Position numbers and translations under genes: made by a program | Assembly: GCA_021804525.1 (NCBI GenBank) | Contig: JAJZHJ010000052.1 | Coordinates: 1-7,913, forward strand | Direction of reading: 5' to 3' | Source: Bacteroidota bacterium | GTDB lineage: Bacteria; Bacteroidota; Bacteroidia; Bacteroidales; Paludibacteraceae | DNA length: 7,913 bases | The notes under the pieces: generated by a model | What the model saw: only the letters and a program-made list of their open reading frames with translations | Databases searched by the model: none | What the model was told of the DNA's origin: nothing | Shown: in pieces, positions 1-7,256 of the stretch | Numbering within the stretch: position 1 is the stretch's first letter | How the letters are laid out: every line of letters starts with the position of its first letter

Positions 1-1
1 A

Positions 2-229
2 AAAGACCATTATAACGAAAAAGTTATGACGGCTTTACGTACAAAAACGGGTGTTGACTTATCTGCATTTGAGGAAAGATTTGGAAACAAACAAATGCAA
101 CATTTGCTTAAGGCTGCTGATAAATATCTCTCTACCGGTTTGATGAAACTTCAAGAAAATCATCTTTGTCTGACTTCGGAAAGTTTCTGGATTTCCGACG
201 GAATCATTGCCAATTTAATGATTGATTAA
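2..229 (+). CDS. hemW: HemW, radical SAM family haem chaperone (C-terminal part only)
   Basis: The reading frame is open from the left edge to a TAA at 227-229, giving the last 75 residues; the start and the radical SAM core lie outside. The visible part begins KDHYNEKVMTALRTKTGVDL, the Y-N-E-x-V-M-x-x-L-R-T-x-x-G-V-D-L signature at the start of the HemW C-terminal domain. It continues with an FG motif, a short helical stretch, and a late L-T-x-x-x-x-W-I-S-D-x-I-I-x-x-L ending, also typical of the family. The ATG at 26 is internal and not the true start. HemW proteins were long annotated as oxygen-independent coproporphyrinogen III oxidase; family members bind a 4Fe-4S cluster and haem and deliver haem in the cytoplasm. 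Without the CxxxCxxC region the exact subfamily cannot be confirmed here. Confidence 0.87.
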   Translation, partial: KDHYNEKVMTALRTKTGVDLSAFEERFGNKQMQHLLKAADKYLSTGLMKLQENHLCLTSESFWISDGIIANLMID

Positions 230-255
230 GATGGCTGAACTTTTATAAAAACCAC

Positions 256-263
256 TAACTTTG
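256..263 (+). promoter_or_regulatory. Bacteroidetes-type -7 promoter element (TAACTTTG)
   Basis: TAACTTTG matches the TAnnTTTG consensus used by the Bacteroidetes primary sigma factor. It lies between the hemW stop and the ATG at 289, implying a transcription start near 270 and a leader of about 20 nt. No clear TTTG-like -33 element is seen at the usual distance. The position supports a separate transcript for the two genes that follow, and argues against the TTG at 274 as start because that would leave almost no leader. Confidence 0.6.
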
Positions 264-288
264 CAGGAATACTTTGAATGCATTGTTC

Positions 289-2268
289 ATGACAAAATCA
301 CTTCATACAGCTTACTGGGTTTTGCTACTTTGCGTAGTGTTACAGTCGTGTGGCGTGGATGCACGATTGAAAAAGGCAGATAAAGAATATGCAATCGGTG
401 AATATTATTCTGCCGGAAAAATATATCAAAGCGTCTATGCAAACATGGATTACCGCCGCCGGCAGTTACGCGCTTATGCAGCTTTCAGACAAGGAGAATG
501 CAATCGACTCGACAATCAGCCCTCTAAAGCGGCTAATGCCTATTTAGCTGCCATTAGGAATAAATATGGTAATGACATTGTCTACCTTCGGGATGCTGAG
601 GTATTGCAACAAGCCGGTAACTATCCCGCCGCAATCAACAATTACAAAACCTATTTACAGGGACATCCTGATGATCAATTAGCTAAAAACGGATTGGCAG
701 GTTGTCAGCAAGCAGCGGCAGAAGCTAAACTACATCCAACGTTTGTAATTAAATATGCAGGACAGTTTAATAGCCGCAATAGTTCCGATTATTGTCCTGC
801 CTTTACGGATGCAGAAGCCGACGCGTTGGTGTTCACTTCCACGCGACCAGGGGCAACTAATCGAAAACCAAGTGCTATAACGGGATTTTCGCAAGGAGAT
901 TTATATATTTCAGAAAAAAACGTTTCAGGTCAATGGGAAAAACCACGCCCAATGGATGGTGGGTTTAATACCGACATGGACGAAGGAGCTTCATCGTTTA
1001 CACAAGACGGACGCACAATTTATTTCACACGTTGTCCCGCTTCTAACGGTCAAAATCTGGGAGCACAAATCTATATGGCTTCCCGTTCAGGAGGACAATG
1101 GACGGAACCGCAACCGGTTGTTTTGTTTAAGGATAGTACCATCACAGTAGCTCATCCTGCGATAAGTGCTCATGGCGACACGCTTTATTTTGTTTCGGAC
1201 GCTCCCGGTGGATTTGGAGGAAAAGATATATGGATGAGCATTCGTGAAGATGGTAAATGGACAACGCCTCAAAATATGGGAGCACAAATTAACACCGCAG
1301 GCGACGAAATGTTTCCTTATGCTGCTCCTGATGGGTCACTCTATTTTTCCTCCAACGGACATGCAGGATTGGGCGGTTTAGACATTTATCATGCCATGAA
1401 AACAAAAGATGGGTGGAATGTGATTCACATGCCGGCTCCTATAAATTCCAATGCTGACGATTTTGGAATTACCTTCAAATATGATCGCTTAGAAGGCTTT
1501 TTTTCTTCCAATAGAGGAAATTCAAAAGGTTATGATCATATATGGAGTTTTGAGCAGCCAGTCAATGAATATGTGCTATCCGGTTTTGTTGCCGACAATC
1601 ACAAACAACGGTTGGGCGATGCCATTGTTCGCATGGTCGGGACTGATGGAACAAATGCCAGAATCAGGGTAAAAAAAGACGGCACCTTTCGCTTTTCGTT
1701 AAGACCTAACGCCGACTATGTGTTTTTAGCAACCTGTCGCGGTTATTTGAATGAAGCCAGTAAACTATCGACACAAGGAGTCAAAGAGAGCAAAGCATAC
1801 GCGTTGTATTTTTCTTTAATCCCAATTGGAAAGCCGGTAGAATTAGAGAATATATTTTATGATTTCGGGAAATGGACATTGACCAAAGAGTCAGAGACGT
1901 CGCTCAACGCACTGGTGAAGATCTTGAAAGATAATCCAAATATAACTATTGAATTGGATTCTCATACCGATCGCGTGGGGACAGCCTCTTTTAATCAAAC
2001 TCTGTCGGAAAAGCGCGCTCAATCAGTAGTCGATTATTTGATTCAAGCCGGTATTTCTGCTGATCGTTTAACTGCAAAGGGATTCGGTTCGAGTCAGCCT
2101 GTCACTGTCGATGCTGCTTTAGCTAAGAAATATTCCTTCTTAAAAGAGAGTGCTGTTTTAGACGATACGTTGATTAATGCGTTGACACCTGATCAGCAAA
2201 ACATAGCAAATCAAATTAACAGACGAACAGAGTTTCGGGTTATTAAAACAACATACGGGTTGCAGTAG
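289..2268 (+). CDS. porE: PorE-like OmpA-family lipoprotein (type IX secretion system, peptidoglycan-anchored)
   Basis: 659 residues from the ATG at 289; an in-frame TTG at 274 would only add five residues ahead of the signal peptide. Residues 1-20 form a lipoprotein signal ending in the lipobox LQSC, with Cys21 lipidated. No acidic or lysine-rich surface-export signal follows Cys21 (CGVDARLKK), so a periplasm-facing location is likely. Domain order: TPR-like helices (~28-150); PD40/WD40-like beta-propeller (~155-425) with repeated D-G-x-x-x-Y-F-x-S/T blades (e.g. ~231-248, 288-304, 339-357, 390-410) and GGxDIW/GGLDIY motifs; a carboxypeptidase-regulatory-like fold (~427-505); and an OmpA_C domain (~518-655). 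The OmpA_C domain keeps Asp561 (SHTD) and Arg576 (LSEKRA), 15 residues apart as in the diaminopimelate-binding pair of other OmpA proteins, so peptidoglycan binding should be intact. This four-domain order is that described for Porphyromonas gingivalis PorE (PG1058), needed for type IX secretion. Related OmpA/PD40 proteins exist, so family is sure, orthology probable. Confidence 0.8.
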   Translation: MTKSLHTAYWVLLLCVVLQSCGVDARLKKADKEYAIGEYYSAGKIYQSVYANMDYRRRQLRAYAAFRQGECNRLDNQPSKAANAYLAAIRNKYGNDIVYLRDAEVLQQAGNYPAAINNYKTYLQGHPDDQLAKNGLAGCQQAAAEAKLHPTFVIKYAGQFNSRNSSDYCPAFTDAEADALVFTSTRPGATNRKPSAITGFSQGDLYISEKNVSGQWEKPRPMDGGFNTDMDEGASSFTQDGRTIYFTRCPASNGQNLGAQIYMASRSGGQWTEPQPVVLFKDSTITVAHPAISAHGDTLYFVSDAPGGFGGKDIWMSIREDGKWTTPQNMGAQINTAGDEMFPYAAPDGSLYFSSNGHAGLGGLDIYHAMKTKDGWNVIHMPAPINSNADDFGITFKYDRLEGFFSSNRGNSKGYDHIWSFEQPVNEYVLSGFVADNHKQRLGDAIVRMVGTDGTNARIRVKKDGTFRFSLRPNADYVFLATCRGYLNEASKLSTQGVKESKAYALYFSLIPIGKPVELENIFYDFGKWTLTKESETSLNALVKILKDNPNITIELDSHTDRVGTASFNQTLSEKRAQSVVDYLIQAGISADRLTAKGFGSSQPVTVDAALAKKYSFLKESAVLDDTLINALTPDQQNIANQINRRTEFRVIKTTYGLQ

Positions 2269-2288
2269 TAATTATTAATTTTCTTGCC

Positions 2289-4286
2289 ATGAAATTCAGA
2301 TCATTATCTTCCGAAGAAATTCATATTCTGCAACAACAAGGTTGCCATGCAGAAAGTTGGAGTAGCATAGAAGTAGCAGAAGCGTTTGAACCTGTTTACG
2401 TTCAACGCGTTAAATTCACAGGCCATAATCGTATCGGGATATTTGGTTCAATGGTCGAATTATCGGGGGGCATAACCGTTCATTCGGGTATTTATGATGC
2501 CTGGTTACACAACTGCAACATTGGTGACAACGTGTTGATTCATACTATTCGCGATTATGTGGCAAATTACACCATTCAAAGTAATGTAATCCTTTTTGAT
2601 GTCAAATTGCTGGCAGTAGATGGCGAAACGTCCTTTGGAAACGGTATTCCGGTGGAGGTTATCAGTGAATCGGGAGCTAGAAGCGTCATGATGTATGATC
2701 GTCTTTCAGCACAGATATCTTATGTATTAGCGCTTTATCGTCACCGCCCAACTCTCATTAAACGGCTTGAAAAACTTATCACGGATTATAGTAATAGTGT
2801 AAGAAGTTCTTACGGGGTGGTCGCTTCGGGCGCTAAATTGTTGCGATGCGACACGATCATTAATGTAAAGATTGGAGAAGCTGCGCATATTGAAGGGGTA
2901 AGGTTAATGAAAAACGGGAGCGTCAATAGCGCTGATGATGATCCTGTATTTATAGGCGATGGCTGTCATCTTCAAAACTTCATCATCTGCGCTGGCTCAA
3001 AGGTCAATAATGCAACCTTAATAACAAACTGTTTTGTGGGGCAAGGCTGTATGTTTGATAAACATTATTCTGCCAATCAATCAGTGTTCTTTTCAAATTG
3101 TCAGGGATTACATGGCGAAGCAAGTTCTATTTTTGCCGGCCCTTTCACGGTGACACATCATAAATCGACGTTACTGATAGCCGGCATGTTTTCATTTCTC
3201 AATGCCGGGAGCGGTTCCAACCAAAGCAATCATCTGTATAAATTAGGCCCCATTCATCAAGGGTTGGTGGAGCGCGGTAGCAAGACAGGCAGTGATTCCT
3301 ACATCCTTTGGCCGGCTAAGGTAGGCGCTTTCACTTTAATCTCAGGTCGTCACTATTCTCATTGCGATACTTCCGATTTGCCTTTCTCATATCTTATTGA
3401 ACACAAAGATGAATCGTATCTTTCGCCGGCAATTAACCTGCGAAGCATCGGCACTATTCGTGATTCACAAAAATGGCCTCATCGCGATATGCGTCGCGGA
3501 AAAGATCACTTAGATTGCATCAACTACAATCTTTTGAGTCCTTTCACTGTTGAACGTATGGTGCGAGGGCGAGATTTATTGTTGGAGCTTCGTGAAAAAG
3601 ACGAAACTTGCGCTTTATACAAACATCAAGGCGTTGTTATAGAAGCGCGTATTTTATCACGAGGCATTCGATTGTACGAAAATGCCATCTGGAAATTCTT
3701 AGGTAACTCATTGATCACACAGTTGGAAAAAACAGAATTACCTCTCACGCCGGAAGAGATTCACAAAAGTCTTGCATTAACAGAAGCTGACGGAAATGGC
3801 AAATGGGTGGATATTGCAGGGATGATTTGTCCTGCAGAACCTTTGAACCGATTGTTAGACGAAATCGAATCAAACGAAGAAATGACGCTTGAAATGATTC
3901 ATCAATCCTTTTGGACGATTCATCGCAACTATTACCATTATGAATGGACGTGGGCATTTGATATGTTGACACGTTGGACAGGCAAGAGGCCCGATCAATT
4001 CACGCCAAAAGAAGTAATTGATGTTGTGAACAAGTGGCTTACAGCTGTTTTGAACATTGACAAATGGCTTTATGAAGATGCTAAAAAAGAATTCGCTTTA
4101 AGCAAGAAAATAGGCTTTGGCGCTGATGGTGATGACGACGACAAAGAAAAAGATTTTGAAAATGTGCGAGGTACCATGCATACCAATGAGTCTGTTTTGG
4201 CTATAAAACGGCACATGCAGGAAAAAGAGACACTCGGAACCAAAATAATGGATAAATTGCTTGAAGCAAATCCCGAATTGCAATAG
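2289..4286 (+). CDS. DUF4954-like protein with left-handed beta-helix-like repeats, function unknown
   Basis: 665 residues, 20 bp after the porE-like stop with no promoter between, so probably co-transcribed. Length and sequence style match the Bacteroidetes family DUF4954; I know of no assigned function. No signal peptide or membrane segment is visible, so it is probably cytoplasmic. Much of the first two thirds has the [LIV]-G-x-x-x-x hexapeptide rhythm of left-handed beta-helix proteins such as acyl- and nucleotidyl-transferases: NCNIGDNVLIHTI (~75-87), VFIGDGCHLQNFIICAGSKV (~220-239), CFVGQGCMFD (~248-257). A His/Cys-rich stretch follows (GRHYSHCDTSD ~353-363, KWPHRDMRRGKDHLDC ~395-410). 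The last third looks helical: a His/Trp/Tyr-rich segment (~537-563), an acidic run (GADGDDDDKEKDFE, ~611-624), and an amphipathic tail. An acyl- or nucleotidyl-transferase-like activity is possible but no catalytic motif is recognised. Gene position suggests a link to the envelope or secretion, by inference only. Confidence 0.78.
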   Translation: MKFRSLSSEEIHILQQQGCHAESWSSIEVAEAFEPVYVQRVKFTGHNRIGIFGSMVELSGGITVHSGIYDAWLHNCNIGDNVLIHTIRDYVANYTIQSNVILFDVKLLAVDGETSFGNGIPVEVISESGARSVMMYDRLSAQISYVLALYRHRPTLIKRLEKLITDYSNSVRSSYGVVASGAKLLRCDTIINVKIGEAAHIEGVRLMKNGSVNSADDDPVFIGDGCHLQNFIICAGSKVNNATLITNCFVGQGCMFDKHYSANQSVFFSNCQGLHGEASSIFAGPFTVTHHKSTLLIAGMFSFLNAGSGSNQSNHLYKLGPIHQGLVERGSKTGSDSYILWPAKVGAFTLISGRHYSHCDTSDLPFSYLIEHKDESYLSPAINLRSIGTIRDSQKWPHRDMRRGKDHLDCINYNLLSPFTVERMVRGRDLLLELREKDETCALYKHQGVVIEARILSRGIRLYENAIWKFLGNSLITQLEKTELPLTPEEIHKSLALTEADGNGKWVDIAGMICPAEPLNRLLDEIESNEEMTLEMIHQSFWTIHRNYYHYEWTWAFDMLTRWTGKRPDQFTPKEVIDVVNKWLTAVLNIDKWLYEDAKKEFALSKKIGFGADGDDDDKEKDFENVRGTMHTNESVLAIKRHMQEKETLGTKIMDKLLEANPELQ

Positions 4287-4305
4287 TGTCTAATCCTTGC
4301 CCCCC

Positions 4306-4344
4306 TTTATCTTTCAAATTCGTGTATTTTATGGCAAGAATTAG
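4306..4344 (+). pseudogene. Possible scrap of a RelE/HigB-type toxin
   Basis: The frame reads FIFQIRVFYGKN followed by TAG at 4342-4344. This resembles the central strand of HigB/RelE-like toxins (the pattern L-x-E-I-R-V-x-Y-G-x-N-x-Y-R-I). It sits just upstream of an antitoxin-like fragment in the usual toxin-first order of HigBA loci. Only about 12 residues support it and no start is visible, so chance resemblance is a real alternative. Confidence 0.25.
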
Positions 4345-4376
4345 ACTTTATACCGAATAAGCAACATTGAAAAGAA

Positions 4377-4541
4377 ATGACATCAAACAATTATCAAATA
4401 ATTGATTATGATGCCGTACTGAATGAAACATTCGGCAAACATGACACACCATCACGTAATGAGGCTGAGGAAAAGGCTTATGCTTTCTATACGGCAAACG
4501 GTAAAGAACGGATCGCGTCGTTTGGCGTTGAATTTCAATAA
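4377..4541 (+). pseudogene. Truncated HigA/XRE-type antitoxin (N-terminal fragment, helix-turn-helix missing)
   Basis: From the ATG at 4377 a 54-codon frame runs to TAA at 4539-4541. It contains YDAVLNETFGKHDTPSRNEA (residues 11-30) and then EEKAYAFYTAN. This matches the N-terminal lead of Bacteroidetes XRE-family antitoxins of HigBA/RelE-type modules (x-D-x-V-L-D-x-x-F-G-K-x-G-T-P-x-R, then an A-Y-A-F-Y helix). In intact relatives the DNA-binding helix-turn-helix (T-Q-x-x-L-A) comes next; here the frame instead reads GKERIASFGVEFQ and stops. After the stop the same frame reads STRLFYNLVSQIQ, which loosely resembles the F-Y-R-I-I-x-A-L-G segment near the end of such antitoxins, as if the middle had been lost by deletion. 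The short product should not bind DNA through an HTH. A genuine small protein is the less likely alternative. Confidence 0.55.
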
Positions 4542-4601
4542 AGAAATTCCACCCGTTTATTTTATAACCTGGTCTCTCAAATTCAGAAAAATCATTGAAA
4601 A

Positions 4602-6107
4602 CTAATTACTCGTATTTCTTGTATCTTTTACCACTACATCGTGAGCACCACCTTCGATAATGCTGGTAGAAGAAACCAACGTAATTTTGGCATTACGTTT
4701 CAGGCTATCAAGATTGAAAACTCCACAACTGCTTAAGGTCGATTTGATTTTTCCTAATGTAATGTCCAGGTTGTCTTTTAGTTTTCCGGCATAAGGAACA
4801 AAGCTGTCTACCCCTTCTTCAAACTTCAGGTTTTCACTTCCACCCATATCGTAGCGCTGCCAGTTACGTGCCCGGTTGGAACCTTCGCCCCAGTACTCTT
4901 TCATGTAGTTACCATTTACCATTAGTTTTCGGGTCGGACTTTCGTCGAAACGGGCAAAATAACGTCCCATCATCAGAAAGTCGGCACCCATCGCCATTGC
5001 CAACACCATGTGATAATCCTGTACAATACCACCATCAGAGCAAATTGGAACATATATTCCGGTTTTCTGGAAGTACTCGTCGCGGGCTTCAGCCACTTCT
5101 ATCAAAGCGGTGGCTTGTCCCCGTCCAATACCCTTTTGTTCCCGTGTTATGCAAATAGAACCACCACCAACACCTACTTTTACAAAATCGGCTCCAGCTT
5201 CGGCCAGATAAAGAAATCCGTCGCGGTCCACCACATTTCCGGCTCCGACTTTAATATGTTCTCCAAATGAGGTTTTGATGTATTCAATGGTTTCCTTTTG
5301 ATATACAGAAAATCCATCGGAGGAATCAATGCACATAACATCCACGCCGGCTTCGAGTAATGCGGGAACACGTTCTTTATAGTCACGAGTGTTAATACCG
5401 GCACCTACCAACAATTTCATATTTTCGTCAGAAAGTTCGTTGGGATTAGCCTTGTGATTTTCGTAGTCCTTGCGGAAAACAAAAAACTTCAGGTTTTGAT
5501 CTTTATCAATTATGGGCAAACAATTTAATTTATGATCCCAGATAATATCATTGGCTTCACCAATAGAAATTCCAAACTCGCCGGTTACAAGTTTTGAAAA
5601 AGGGGTCATAAATTCTTTGACCTTCGTGTCAGGGTTATCACGGGTTATTCGGTAGTCCCGTCCGGTTACAATACCGAGTAGCTTACCCTGCGATGTTCCA
5701 TCTTCTGTTACTCCAATAGTACCATGTCCTGATCTTTCTTTCAATGCCACTACATCGCGCAATGTGTGTTCAGGTGTCAGATTGGCATTACTCACAACAA
5801 AACCGGCTTTATACGATTTTACTTTGAATACCATTTCTGCCTGTGATTCAATTCCCTGCGAACCATAAATAAAAGAAAGACCTCCGTTACGGGCAAGTGC
5901 TATAGCCATTTTATGGTCGGAAACCGATTGCATAATAGCCGATACAAAGGGTGTGTTGAGATAAATCGGAGCATTTTCCCCTTTTTTGAATTTCACAAGT
6001 GGGGTTCTCAGCGATATATTTTCCGGATTACAATCCTTGGTAGTTAATCCAGGAATCAAAAGGTATTCACTGAAGGTTCTTGAAATGTCGTTTAAAATGT
6101 GTGCCAT
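4602..6107 (-). CDS. guaB: IMP dehydrogenase, divergent Tritrichomonas-like type
   Basis: 501 residues. Oxidises IMP to XMP with NAD+, the committed step of guanine nucleotide synthesis, in the cytoplasm. The (beta/alpha)8 barrel is interrupted by two CBS modules (~97-220; [17 protein letters not shown]). Landmarks: Asp261 (CIDSSDGF), the VGAGN loop (~287-291), catalytic Cys319 in [24 protein letters not shown] (~357-362), phosphate-loop GRYFAR (~381-386), and the flap dyad Arg418-Tyr419 (NWQRYD). These numbers and the flanking sequence coincide with Tritrichomonas foetus IMPDH as I recall it, more closely than with the E. coli-type enzyme (SICTTR). The C-terminal [14 protein letters not shown] is also of that type. 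The in-frame ATG at 6149 is rejected: it adds 14 poorly conserved residues and lies upstream of the promoter element at 6130-6137. The gene is convergent with the porE-like unit and seems monocistronic. Confidence 0.95.
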   Translation of the reverse strand: MAHILNDISRTFSEYLLIPGLTTKDCNPENISLRTPLVKFKKGENAPIYLNTPFVSAIMQSVSDHKMAIALARNGGLSFIYGSQGIESQAEMVFKVKSYKAGFVVSNANLTPEHTLRDVVALKERSGHGTIGVTEDGTSQGKLLGIVTGRDYRITRDNPDTKVKEFMTPFSKLVTGEFGISIGEANDIIWDHKLNCLPIIDKDQNLKFFVFRKDYENHKANPNELSDENMKLLVGAGINTRDYKERVPALLEAGVDVMCIDSSDGFSVYQKETIEYIKTSFGEHIKVGAGNVVDRDGFLYLAEAGADFVKVGVGGGSICITREQKGIGRGQATALIEVAEARDEYFQKTGIYVPICSDGGIVQDYHMVLAMAMGADFLMMGRYFARFDESPTRKLMVNGNYMKEYWGEGSNRARNWQRYDMGGSENLKFEEGVDSFVPYAGKLKDNLDITLGKIKSTLSSCGVFNLDSLKRNAKITLVSSTSIIEGGAHDVVVKDTRNTSN

Positions 6108-6129
6108 ATTTGGGAGGAATAAAGTTTCG

Positions 6130-6137
6130 CAAAGATA
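6130..6137 (-). promoter_or_regulatory. -7 promoter element of guaB (TATCTTTG)
   Basis: Read on the - strand, TATCTTTG matches TAnnTTTG exactly and ends 22 bp before the guaB ATG at 6107, implying a leader of roughly 15-20 nt. No convincing -33 TTTG is seen at the standard distance, although TTTG and TTTTGG occur closer by. The leader has no GGAGG on the coding strand, as is usual in Bacteroidetes. The element lies inside the longer possible reading frame and so decides the start. Confidence 0.6.
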
Positions 6138-6178
6138 GCCAAAATTCAAATACCAGTCAGGCCTAACTATCCGGTCGG

Positions 6179-6358
6179 ATGTGTTTATTAAACGAACGAA
6201 AAGTGAGCCTGCTGTTGAAACTTATAATTGCAACTGTATTAATTCTTGGAATTTGTAATCCAAAACAAACAAATCTAATTTACAACCGGATATACTACTA
6301 TATTAAAGATATAAAGAATACAAGAACTGGAATTACACATCCCAGTGACAGGCTGTAG
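6179..6358 (+). CDS. Possible small membrane or exported protein, 59 aa
   Basis: An ATG at 6179 opens a 59-codon frame to TAG at 6356-6358. The product has a basic N-terminus (NERK), a hydrophobic stretch [16 protein letters not shown] (residues 11-26) like a signal peptide or single membrane segment, then a Tyr/Lys/Ile-rich part with the tail [10 protein letters not shown]. The residue before Cys26 is Ile, so it is not a good lipobox. I recognise no family, and no TAnnTTTG element or ribosome-binding site is evident upstream. The hydrophobic block after a basic start is the only argument for it; A+T-rich DNA can produce this by chance. Confidence 0.25.
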   Translation: MCLLNERKVSLLLKLIIATVLILGICNPKQTNLIYNRIYYYIKDIKNTRTGITHPSDRL

Positions 6359-6568
6359 CTTATAAGTGTATAATGAGCATATCCGATGGGGCAGGTTAAT
6401 CGTATCGGGCAAATTTAGTACATTGTAGCGAAGGAATGGTGAGTTTATTTTCACCATTCCGCTGACAATTAAAATTGAATATCAAGGTATTGCTATCATA
6501 TAGACACTCTTGATTCATTGCTACTAAAAATCTGAATCTGCATACTCATAACAGAAGAGGTTAAGAAA
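6359..6568. other. Gene-poor spacer between guaB and the lipoprotein gene
   Basis: Apart from the 59-codon frame at 6179-6358 and the hairpin at 6433-6460, I see no gene here on either strand. Short frames exist (for example a 17-codon - strand frame in 6490-6550) but none has supporting features. A TAAATTTG match occurs on the - strand at 6410-6417 but leads to no credible start. The stretch is A+T-rich and looks like non-coding DNA at the edge of an accessory block. Confidence 0.5.
6433..6460. terminator. Perfect 10-bp stem hairpin, possible terminator of the - strand lipoprotein operon
   Basis: GGAATGGTGA (6433-6442) and TCACCATTCC (6451-6460) are exact inverted repeats around an 8-nt A/T-rich loop. 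The hairpin lies about 110-135 nt past the stop of the - strand lipoprotein gene ending at 6569, where a transcript end would be useful. There is no U-run after the stem on either strand, so it is not a standard intrinsic terminator. A protein-binding operator or a leftover mobile-element end are alternatives. Confidence 0.35.
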
Positions 6569-7246
6569 TTAATACAGCAATATTCCCATAGCTTTTGCAT
6601 CGTTTTTTTTAATACTTCTTGCCAATTCATCAAAATACGATGAATTACCTTTAATATCATTTTGATATTTTTCTATTTTACTGATAGCGTCATTAATTCC
6701 TTCTACTTGTACAATATAATAGTATAATTCTGTCAATATAAAATCAACTTGTGTGTTATCTATTTTATCACATTCAGGCTGGCAAAGAGTATTTGTGAAC
6801 AGTTGATGGTTCTCATCAATATAACGTTGATAAATTAAAATAATAGCACGGAAATCTTTCTTTTGATTTATCGTATCACCTTTTGTCTCTGCTTCTTTTG
6901 CTTTTATCTTATACTCATATATATCCCTGAAAGTAGGGAATGGGAAGACAGACGCTGGAACTTTATTTAATGTAATTAAAGCCGAAGTAAAATCCTTTTT
7001 AAAGAAATATACTTGTACTTCATCCATGAAAATAATGTTTGTATACTTAGGAGAGCAGTTTTCCACTCCTTTGAGAATTTGTAAGGCACTATCTAAATAG
7101 GCTACTCGTTTTGTAAAGTAAAAGTTATTAACATGTCCCAAAGCTTTTGATATCTGTTTACCGCAGGCTTCATCTACTTGATAATTTCGTCCATGACAAG
7201 ATGATATGGAAAACAATGCTAATATTATCAGGAAATATGTTTTCAT
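6569..7246 (-). CDS. Hypothetical TPR-like lipoprotein, candidate immunity protein
   Basis: 225 residues. Residues 1-16 form a lipoprotein signal with the lipobox SISSC, Cys17 lipidated; HGRNYQVDEA follows, so there is no obvious surface-export signal. The mature part is mainly helical, with a TPR-like pair at ~48-96 (YLDSALQILKGVENC ... DFTSALITLNKVPAS) and further helices to the end. Besides Cys17 there are Cys28, Cys64, Cys155 and Cys159; the last two form a C-x-x-x-C (LCQPECD). Disulphides are plausible in the periplasm. It starts 10 bp after the stop of the polymorphic-toxin-like gene, so the two are very likely one transcript. A small gene right behind a toxin C-terminus is usually its immunity gene, and a lipoprotein would fit a toxin acting in the envelope; this role is inference from position. 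The leader is A-rich without a Shine-Dalgarno, and the gene is clearly A+T-richer than guaB or the porE-like gene. No family recognised. Confidence 0.7.
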   Translation of the reverse strand: MKTYFLIILALFSISSCHGRNYQVDEACGKQISKALGHVNNFYFTKRVAYLDSALQILKGVENCSPKYTNIIFMDEVQVYFFKKDFTSALITLNKVPASVFPFPTFRDIYEYKIKAKEAETKGDTINQKKDFRAIILIYQRYIDENHQLFTNTLCQPECDKIDNTQVDFILTELYYYIVQVEGINDAISKIEKYQNDIKGNSSYFDELARSIKKNDAKAMGILLY

Positions 7247-7256
7247 GATTTTTATT

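Noticed and set aside
274..288. TTG start giving a five-residue longer PorE-like protein
   Set aside because: The ATG at 289 directly begins a compact lipoprotein signal peptide, and the promoter element at 256-263 would leave almost no leader for the TTG.
4423..4605. 60-codon + strand frame
   Set aside because: It is the overlapping frame of the antitoxin fragment (4377-4541) and has no recognisable protein features of its own.
4868..5404. Several 74-96 codon frames overlapping guaB on both strands
   Set aside because: They are shadows of a strongly conserved enzyme gene.
6383..6408. CCGAT...ATCGG inverted repeat with a 16-nt loop
   Set aside because: A five-base stem with this loop is expected by chance and is not near a gene end or T-run.
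6275..6457. 60-codon - strand frame in the spacer
   Set aside because: No family, signal or ribosome-binding site; its start lies upstream of the only promoter-like match (6410-6417) and inside the hairpin.
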